Source: Triplophysa rosa (Eukaryota; Chordata; Actinopteri; Cypriniformes; Nemacheilidae). From it: a stretch of DNA of 64,000 bases. A program made the position numbers and the translations under genes. This document shows positions 55,874-64,000 of this stretch, one piece after another. Each line of letters opens with the position of its first letter. Positions within the stretch are counted from its first letter, which is position 1. Below the pieces are notes generated by a model, which did no database searches, was not told the origin of the DNA, and worked only from the letters and a program-made list of their open reading frames with translations. The stretch is taken from NCBI RefSeq assembly GCF_024868665.1, contig NC_079898.1:14058358-14122357 (forward strand), read 5' to 3'.

Positions 55874-56989
55874 TCCATTAATACTGACAAATACAACTTT
55901 GATTTTAAATAGTAAATGTATTCGTAAAATTAACATTAGATTAACAATTAATAAATAATGTAAAAATATATACCTCATTGTCTAGTCTTGTTCAATTTAA
56001 CTTCAAATAAAATTTAAAAAGGCCTATATTGCTATTGCTTATTAGGGCCTTATTGCTATGGCAGTTTATTCCCCGTGGTATCGAAAATGGTATCGAATAT
56101 CGATATTTTTTTAGGTATTGAATCGAAGTTAGAAATTCCAGTATCGTGACAACACTAATGTGACGGCTCCTCCCAGTCCAGGAGGGGGTGGTAATGTCGA
56201 ACAACGATGACGTCACATACAGTGACAGACACTCTTCATTTTTTTGTGCGACAATGCCCAGCTTGTATAACCAACTCTATATTTTTAAGTATACCTTTTC
56301 ATTGCGGGTCATCGTTTCCAATTCCAGTTGTATTTTGTCCTCTGCAAAAACACTTAATAAAGCCTGGACCTCGTCGTCGGTCGATATGTCTTATTTTTTA
56401 TCCATTTCAAACAGTAAACAGCTGAAACTACACGCACCGCAACAAACTTTTAAAAATGGTGGTTTGTTTTTACCGGAACACGATGCAGCATGTAGAGTCA
56501 ACCAATGAAATCGTGAACTCAACCAATCAGCATATTCGATGACCAAGGCCAACCCCCGAATCTTCCGGAACTCTGGAAAAGTACTACCTCGCGAGCAGGG
56601 ACTTTCTGGAAGAAAGTTCCTGCAGTGGAAATACGCCATTAGCCTTTTTTTAAGGCTTGTTTGGTACTTGATTAGTATTTTAGTGCTATTTGATCACCAT
56701 GTTGTTACTTCCCTTTATTTGGATTGATTGATTAAAATCTTTATAGTAACTCATAATACTAGATGTTTGCACATGAATACTGACTGATTGGTTGGCAGTT
56801 GGCACATCTGAATAATTTAAGTCCAGTTGTGTCTGAAATTGTTAACATCATACCAGACTGGCATGCATTTGGTTGTTTACGTGCTTCCACAAACCAAGTA
56901 GCTCTGCGTACCTTGAACATCTTCCAATAACTGATTATGAAGGAGAGTCCGAATGTAAAAAAAGTTTTTCCCGAAATGAAGGTGAAGCA

Positions 56990-57563
56990 TTAAAGGGGTC
57001 AAATGACATGGCTAAAACAAATATTATCGTTTGTTTTAGATGTAATGTAATGTAATGTGTATACACGATTTAAGGTTCAAAAACGCTGTATTTTCCACAT
57101 ACCGTGCATGTTTGTATCTCCTCTTTGCCCCGCCTCTCTGAAAGATTTTTAACAAAGCTCATCACTCTGAAATGCGAGGTGTGCTATGATTGGCCAGTTA
57201 ACCAGTGTGTAGTGATTGGTCGAATACTGCAAGCGTGTGACGGAAATGTAACGCTTCTTACCATATTTGGAACATCAGGTTCCAAAGCAATTGTACTGAC
57301 AGGTACGCCCACCTTACTTGTGTAAACTGTACATTTTGGCGGTCTTAGTCAAATCATAACACGAACTGACATAGATCTGTGGGGGTGTGGTTACACGAGG
57401 CATTTCAGGCAGGTCTGGGTGAGCATTCGCTTTTAGATAGAAAGCATCTTTTGTTCCGACATTTTAATTTCTGCAATTTAACGTGTCTGATACATGCATG
57501 GGCAACTTATAACACACCAAAGACACAGAAAACACGTGTTCGCGCCATATGACCCCTTTAAAA
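56990..57563. mobile_element. MITE with AAAGGGGTCAAATGAC ends, copy 3 of 3
   Basis: TTAAAGGGGTCAAATGACAT at the left and CCATATGACCCCTTTAAA at the right. Inner blocks match copy 1 (27397-27973) over the full length with small indels, and it has no insertion. Confidence 0.88.
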
Positions 57564-58103
57564 CAGCTTTGTTGCACTTCCATGTTGACTCTGGTTAGCT
57601 TGATGTTTCCTTTATACAATGTAAACCTGAGAAGATTTACTCCTGTGAGAAACAAAACTGGGTTGTTACAAGGTCTGCTGACGCTACACCAGTGGGTGCA
57701 TGCTGTAACTTTCACACAAAAAGTTAAATTGTTGAGTGAATTACCCCTTTATTTTTTTGTGAGTGACTCCTCTTGACACTCACTTTAATTTTTTTTCTTT
57801 TTGATTCCCTACATAAGCTTATCTGAAGAGCTTGGGACAATAATTATTCACGAGGAGTCTCCTATGCCATTGTAAAGAAGTTACTTTTTGCTTATCACAT
57901 AAGTGGCAATTTCCTAGACAGGTAGCTAAAACACATGTTGCATGCTAAACACGGCGCTTTGCAATACAGCCAGTGAAAACAGTCTTATGTAAAAATTTTA
58001 AGATCATGTCAGTAACCTCAGTTCATTAGGAGGAAGGTGATTGTAAAGTGCTAGTGTTGTTCTGACCAATATAATCTTACAAAAAAATCTTCTGTTTTTA
58101 CAG
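57564..58103. other. Non-coding stretch before the candidate exon
   Basis: No gene or repeat recognised. Its last bases form the pyrimidine-rich acceptor described in the next entry. Confidence 0.45.
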
Positions 58104-58208
58104 GTTGCTCCTGAACAATTAATAATGGAGGCTTTTCATCTTCCCTCCCAACCTCTTCATTTCCCAGCCCACGCTGCACCTTTGTCATTGTGAGGAATTG
58201 AATATCAG
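58104..58208 (+). other. Candidate untranslated internal exon
   Basis: 105 bp bounded by a good acceptor (TCTGTTTTTACAG) and a good donor (CAG then GTAGGT at 58209). There is an ATG but no long frame and no similarity to a known protein, so it would be 5' UTR if real. It could belong to the transcript that may start near 30450. Confidence 0.35.
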
Positions 58209-59455
58209 GTAGGTTTTCAGTATTATTGTTTGACATTGTACTGTATATTGCTGAGTTTATACATGTCCTCGCTGTAGCAGAATTCTGTGCCTCATAGAGT
58301 TGAGAATTAATCTCGGTTTCACCTAAGATTTCAATTGGATCTGGTGTGTGTGAGAGAGATTGGCTTCAGCTATGTTGAAAGCAAGCTGAAGTGCATGTCT
58401 CCAAGGCACCGAACTTCAACCAAATCTTCAAACACATTTTTGTCATGAATATGTTGAATAAGCTGAATTGTTCTGGAGGAAGAAAGACATGGCACGCATG
58501 GACCATTGGAACATTAATCCTCCATATTGGAGTGTGTCATGTGCGTCAACGGTACCAAATGGTTATTTTGTCACTTCTACTTGCTGTGAGATCAGTCAGT
58601 CGCTGGCTGTCCTATTAGCCAGCAGGGTGCCACCATGGCAAGTACTTCTCTGTCTCTAATCCAAACTACGCTTGCTGCTTTATAGTGTCACAATAGATTT
58701 TTAGTACAAGTTTTGTTCTCAGCTTTTTCATTTTAAAAAAGTCTGTATGTGAAGATTCTGTTTTTTTTCTCCTTTATATATTTTGCTTGTCAGGTGTGTC
58801 CTGACAGGCTGCATAGAATGAGTTTATTCAGCAGATCGCCTGTTTGACGTCTGCGCAGCACAAGTGTGACACCAAGGCAGATGTGTGACTCTCCATTTTT
58901 GTAACCAACCATATACATCAGCTTTGATGATTCAAAGGTGAAGTCTTGTCTTCTTCACTTAAAGGTCAGGCTGTCACCGAAACAATTTTTATGTCTTTTT
59001 CTACAGGCCGCACATATGAATGGTGTCCTTACAAAAGGTAGTGGGAAGATTAACATTGCCAACTAGCCATCTTTGGTTTGATGTTAATTTGTTTGAGTGG
59101 CAAGGTCTCTTTAAAGTGCACAAGCTTGCAAGCATATGTTCACTTAATTCTGTTGAGGTCACTGAATGCATAATGTAAATAAGCAGAAACTAAGAAACAG
59201 GTTTATTCAGAGCCATTCGTGGTCAAGTTTTGCACTGGGGTCTAAGTGCAAGAAAAATTTAAATCTGCAAATTCATTTTTCATAGACCAACAAGGATGTT
59301 TGGGATTTAAGTTCTTGTACTAATATTTATGGCCAGGCACTGCAAGGGAGGGATTTGTTTTATCATTTGAAAATGCTTTTTCCCCCCACCTTCTTTATGC
59401 TCTCAGCAGGCAGTCCGTCTGTACCGGTCTTTATGCCAGCAGGTGTGTGTCACTG
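58209..59455. other. Non-coding stretch
   Basis: No coding exon recognised. A very small acceptor-donor pair (59008-59036) is noted but too weak to call. Confidence 0.4.
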
Positions 59456-59459
59456 TGAA

Positions 59460-59483
59460 ATGTGTGTGTGTGTGTGTGTGTGT
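59460..59483 (+). repeat. (TG)n microsatellite
   Basis: About 24 bp of uninterrupted TG. Confidence 0.9.
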
Positions 59484-60180
59484 TGGAGCAGCGTGTTTTA
59501 ATACTTTTCAGAATAATGGCCTTCCATTAAATTCTTCATCCATTCTTTTCAACATATGAGGGATATAAGATTAAATAGGTGGAACTGAATGTCAAAAGGA
59601 AACATAAGGCCTTCCCCATCCCCTCCCTCTTTCTGTTGTGAGTCATACGCTGGGGGTCTGTCACAAATCCCCCTATCCAATATGCCTGTCTTTTACACTG
59701 TTTTTCAGCTCACAGGGCTTTTCTATTATGTCTTGCTTTTCATTTTTAGCCAGCAGTACGTTCTTCCCAGAGGTTTTGAGGTTTGGAGTTTGTTTTCCCA
59801 AAGCAGAGAGAGGCAGATAGCAGTCTGGGTTAGCAGCCTGTTTAATAACTACAGAATGGGTTTGCAATACCAATGTAAAGTTCACCGCAGCCCTATAAAA
59901 GAATGTCTGGGCTAGAGTTGGAGAATTACTCATCACTGCTGGACTCTGTTAATGTTTAAAGGTTTAGTACAGGCCTGGTGTTTTTCAACTTAGTGTAATT
60001 TATTTTTATTTGAAAAATAACTATAACATTTCTTTTGTTTTGAGCTGGTGCAAGCAGTATCCAGTTTACAGTTGATTAATGCTCGCAGAAAAAACTAAAG
60101 TACAACGATAACTCAAAATTGTTTGATGAATAAAATCATACAGTAGTATAAACACATACAGTATTGTGTTCTTTGTTACC
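59484..60180. other. Non-coding stretch without recognised features
   Basis: Short open frames only (up to about 108 residues at 59589-59915, unrecognised and probably chance). Confidence 0.4.
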
Positions 60181-60309
60181 ATACCTGCACTGTAAAAAAA
60201 TATCGTAAAAAAACGGTCAAATCACTGGCAGCAGCGGCTGCCAAACAAAAACCAAACTCCGTAAATCAAATAATGGGGAAAAAAATTACATTTACGTAAT
60301 TTTTCTTTA

Positions 60310-60640
60310 AATGTTTTACAGGGAAACACAGTTATTTCACAGACTTTTCCTTAATTATTACGATCAAACACCTTCAATAATGACTGCACATAAGGTTTTA
60401 CATAAAAATACTGTTATTTTATGCTTTTTTCCTGAATTATAATGATAAACCTCCTTAAACTGTGAAAGTACTAATGTTCTGCAGAAAAACACTGTTATTT
60501 TACAGTTTCTTTCCTGAATTTTTTCAGTCAAATACTTTTAATACAGTAAATGCACTTAATGTTCTCTAGCTTTACAGATATTGGCCATGAATTACTAGTC
60601 AAATACTGTCAATAAAATGAAAAACACATGTTTAGCATTG
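60310..60640 (+). repeat. Degenerate tandem repeat of about 72-82 bp, four copies
   Basis: Words like ACACTGTTATTTTACAG recur at about 60328, 60411 and 60491, and a weaker copy near 60571. Each is followed by TTCCTGAATTATT-like and GTCAAATACnnTCAATA-like DNA. Confidence 0.7.
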
Positions 60641-61888
60641 TAGAATAACATTTTATTTAGGTAAACATATTAATCATATGAACACAATCACCATAATTTG
60701 TAAAAGTACACTCGAAATACACAATGATTAACTTCTTTACAGTACAGAATTACAGTATACGTTTTAAACAAATGGTTGAATATAATAAAGTAAATAATAA
60801 GTACATCCCCATACAATACATTCATCAAATTCTTATAAAACATACTTTTAATCCTGGAGAAATACAAAACAGTTTCAAGTGGTGTTGAAAACATTTACAC
60901 AGGGTCACAAATAGATATTGGAGGACGTTTTGATAGTATATTTGGACAAACATCAAACTGTCAGAATAAGTAAATCATACCATAAGTAAAAACATACCAC
61001 AAAAAAGTAAATGAGTCTGTGGCAAATATGCAATGTAGTAACGTTAGATGAAGGACTAAATCTGCCATCATTATACATTATGGCAATGTGAATACAGAGT
61101 ATACTGTTAGAAAACAAGTTACAATGCTAACTTAAACGTAAGTCTTATAACTTCCATCATTAAATCAGCAAAACAAGTCACCAGTTTAAAGGAATGGACA
61201 ATTTTTCTTTCACAAATGATGTAAATGTTTAACTGTACGTGATTGTTATTGTAAGAGTTAGAAAATAAAAGTCCCTTATTTTGATATGTTTTAACCCACG
61301 AAATACGTAACCCAAACGGTTACAGAGTTACATTACAACAGTATTAAGCATACATAATATTACACAATTGTTAATAACAACATAATACAAATACTCAGGT
61401 CGAATGTTTAAAACACTTACTACTGATGGATTTTGGGTGCCTGGGTAGCTTTTCTTCCCTTCATCTAAAAAATGAGAGCAATGGTTTTATCATTAACAGT
61501 TATTGTTGAAATTAGTGTTTAAAATGGAATGCAAATTAAAGTCAGAAAGAAATCTAAGGTTACACATACTTACCAGGTGTGTGTACTGCCCAGGCAAATC
61601 TTATCATATATTTCTGTGTACTTAAAGAAAAATACGTGTGAGAAGAGGAAGTTTACTTAAGCTCAATATTATGTAGAATGTTATAGCATTGAAGTTAGTG
61701 CTAATATCGCTAATCGCGATTAGCGTCACACTAGACCAAATTACAAAAAAACAAGTTTTTACCTTCTGCTGGTCACTGGTAAAGCTGTTAATGCGTGTGA
61801 TTATTCTCCAGCAGCCTGCAACTTCCACACGACTTCGTGTCTCCAGCGCTGTTTACATATAACTGGACCATCAATACTACTGAAACTA
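60641..61888. other. AT-rich non-coding stretch
   Basis: No gene, clear repeat boundary or strong splice-site pair recognised. Confidence 0.45.
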
Positions 61889-62518
61889 AGGGTGCGTTTA
61901 CACTTGGCGTTAACATGCGACCTGTATCTGGATGTTGTCCACATACACATTGAAAAGACAAGTGTAAACGCGCTTCTGATCGGAATGTCATCCGATCAGC
62001 GTGTCCTGATCCAGAGGTAGTCGAGGACGCATTGTGATCGGATCTCAGTGTAATGTAAACGCAATCCAGACAGATTATCTACATTTACCGGTACAATTTC
62101 ACAGAAAACCCCGCCCGCTATCATTATTCTCTCGTCTGTCCGAAACCTGCAGCGGAAAGTTTACTCTTGCTCCTGAACGTTACACACTCGTTCATTTTCC
62201 CACGAAATTATCATGGATACTTTAACCTACAGAGGATTTATGTCAAATCACACGAGATGTTTTACTTGACCACTTCAGCTGTATCATCGCTGTATTTGTG
62301 ACTGCCATGAATGGCGTTGACTCGCACACAAAGCGCCAGCTTAAAACGCATCATTTGTTTATTTTCATGTCACAGACACGAATGGCAACACTATACCAGC
62401 TTGTTTCTAACATACGTGTGTGTGTTTACTGTAGCCTATACGGCGTAATCAACTCTCCGGTTCCCCGAGGGCTGCTGCCGCTTGTGTCTCGTACGGCTCT
62501 CACTAAATCCTTGGTGTT

Positions 62519-62602
62519 TCGAGTCTGACGGCATCACCCAAACGTGTTTTTTCATCTTTTTTCGAGTCTGCCGTCATCACCCAAACGTGTTTTTTCATCA
62601 AT
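62519..62602 (+). repeat. 44-bp tandem duplication
   Basis: CGAGTCTGACGGCATCACCC with AAACGTGTTTTTTCATC is repeated about 44 bp later as CGAGTCTGCCGTCATCACCC with the same tail. Confidence 0.85.
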
Positions 62603-62638
62603 TTTAACAATCATAGGTAGTTTAGATGGTTAGAGTAA

Positions 62639-62670
62639 GGTTAGGGTTAGGGTGTGGGTTAGGGTAAAGG
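62639..62670 (+). repeat. Short telomere-like TTAGGG stretch
   Basis: GGTTAGGGTTAGGG, a GTGTG break, then GGTTAGGG, about four imperfect units inside the 61889-63464 transposon. Too short to imply a former chromosome end. Confidence 0.7.
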
Positions 62671-63464
62671 TTTCGTAAGACTTGAAACACCAAAGATTTA
62701 GTCAAAGCCAACAAGCCACGCCCACGGATCTGACTCGAAAGTACCGTCCCCGAAAACAGATTAAGCGGCAGACGGGCAGCTTGAAACGGAGCTCTGAATA
62801 CACCGTATATCATTTACACACAGAAACAAGATTGTATAGTGTTGCTAATAGCTGATGTCAGTAAGCACGCTATTTAGGGCGCAGACCAAAGAAACGACAC
62901 GCTGTCGCTTTCAGCCGAACCAACCCAAATACACGAGAACGATGTAAGTGCTCGCTTTTGATCATAGGAACTTCGGCCTACTTATGTGATTATTTTATGT
63001 GTCTGTGACATGAATAAACAAACGATGTGTTTAAAAACACCGTTAGAGTCTGTGTGTGTGTGTGCGCGCTAGTGAAACCCGCCACAGCACAAGTACAAAA
63101 GCTGTTGTTTGTCATTTTACAAACGTCCTCTGCTTATACTTCCACATATAAGATCATTAATCGCTTTAACCATGGTTTACTTCCCACCGCTGCCTCGAGT
63201 TCAACATGGCTGCGTATCAAATCTGTAACATGCTCATCCTCCCCGTTATACGTGTTGTGTGAAATCTCCCCGCACCGTGGCTATTTTTAAATTGCAGGCT
63301 TATTAAAATAATGGGTGGGAAACTATAGAGATCCGATCAAATTATCCAGATGTAGAAGCCACTTGTTGACAAGTAAACGCGCTGTGTCCTGATTGTCTGA
63401 AGATCCGATCTGCTTGTTCGGATCACCGAGATCGCATGTTAATGCCAAGTGTAAACGCACCCTT

Positions 63465-64000
63465 ACTGACAGACATCACTTCATCGCATATGTTCAAAAT
63501 GAACCAGTGAAGGGCGCGAACAGCTCTAATTGGCTAGTTTCCTGAATGACAGTCAGATTAACCAATCGTGCTCAAAGCAGCACGGGGAGTCAACCAATGA
63601 CATCTGCTTACCAATAGCAAGTGTAGTAACAACAGCTATAGTTAAGGTAGGTTGTTTTTAAAAGAAAATAAACGTGTTTAGTTTTGTTTGAATGTTGCTA
63701 TATATTTAATTGGTCAGATGTTTTCATTGCAGTATATGAATAAAATTAACTAATGTATGGTACAAGTTTAATGAATACATACATGTATATGCTTACACAC
63801 AGTTGGTGCTTGGAAGTGGTTTCTAAAAACAGGCACACAAATATAAAATGTTTCAGTGCCATTACATACAAAATTAGGGCTGACGACAATCAGCAAAAAT
63901 GCAAAAATACTTTTACAAAATAGCAAAAGAGCAAACAAGATGCGTATGACATACTGCAGGCCTATATGAAAAGATCATTACTAAATGTATTAACATTATG
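63465..64000. other. Non-coding stretch at window end
   Basis: Repeated CCAATnnnnnnnGTGC-type words near 63560-63620, otherwise AT-rich with nothing recognised. Confidence 0.4.

Larger units (their letters stand above)
54801..56157. mobile_element. hAT element with exact 8-bp duplication, nested
   Basis: Ends TAGTGTTATCAAAAATATCG and GTATCGTGACAACACTA, with ATCGATA clusters just inside. An exact ATGTGACG duplication flanks it (54793-54800 and 56158-56165). It carries a tandem array (55085-55525) and a small palindromic MITE (55683-55873). Related by its ends to 11617-12689. Confidence 0.9.
54638..56639. mobile_element. Outer DNA transposon with ATGGCGCATTTCCACC ends
   Basis: Left ATGGCGCATTTCCACC and right GTGGAAATACGCCAT are inverted ends flanked by TA. 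The sub-terminal parts also match (CCAGGAACATTTTCC with GGAAGAAAGTTCC). Without the hAT insertion at 54801-56157 the MITE would be about 640 bp. Non-coding. Confidence 0.75.
61889..63464. mobile_element. DNA transposon with long AAGGGTGCGTTTACACTTGG ends
   Basis: Left AAGGGTGCGTTTACACTTGG with GTTAACATGCGA returns at the right as TCGCATGTTAATGCC and AAGTGTAAACGCACCCTT, more than 30 bp of near-perfect inverse. An ACT on both sides may be a 3-bp target duplication. GATCGGA/TCCGATC motifs repeat near both ends. No transposase was recognised. Confidence 0.8.

Noticed and set aside
59008..59036. 29-bp micro-exon with CTACAG acceptor and GTAGTG donor
   Set aside because: Donor and acceptor are weak and no coding or transcript evidence supports it.
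62639..62670. Telomere fusion or interstitial telomere
   Set aside because: Only about four imperfect units within a transposon; far too short for that claim.

Overview
The window is animal nuclear DNA from a teleost, most probably a cyprinid (carp, goldfish or minnow type). Three things point there: split genes with GT-AG introns, a protein close to vertebrate ZSWIM8, and a dense set of fish-type transposons (hAT, Tc1, Harbinger-like and DIRS elements, fold-back MITEs, a LINE tail). No prokaryotic or viral gene was seen.

1-29.6 kb holds the 3' part of zswim8 on the + strand. I placed 22 coding exons between 394 and 28279. Together they keep one open frame of 1716 codons plus a TGA stop, and every exon junction agrees in phase. 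The N-terminal exons, including the SWIM zinc finger, lie upstream of the window. One intron uses a GC donor (4684). Two introns are swollen by mobile DNA. Intron 15 (6844-14366) holds nested hAT, Tc1 and Harbinger-like elements. Intron 18 (15868-24801) holds a 5.2-kb DIRS retrotransposon inserted antisense, with inverted terminal repeats and an internal complementary region. The 3' UTR runs from the stop to about 29.6 kb, where two AATAAA signals lie.

29.6-64 kb has no protein-coding host exon that I can recognise. At 30.3-30.6 kb a YY1-type motif followed by a GTGAGT donor looks like the promoter and untranslated first exon of a second + strand gene. A possible second untranslated exon lies at 58104-58208. 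If both are real, most of the right half is one long 5' intron of a gene whose coding part lies beyond the window. This stretch is full of transposons, many with exact target-site duplications: hAT elements at 37713-40412, 45886-49637 and 54801-56157, a Tc1 copy at 37946-39443, a Harbinger-like element at 36181-37462, and a three-copy MITE family at 27.4, 34.8 and 57.0 kb.

The only well-supported host gene function is ZSWIM8, a cullin-RING ubiquitin ligase substrate receptor. I found no convincing sign of a new multi-gene system. The window is of most interest for nested-insertion history, the DIRS architecture, the GC-AG intron and the candidate untranslated exons. All calls come from reading the sequence; no database search was run.
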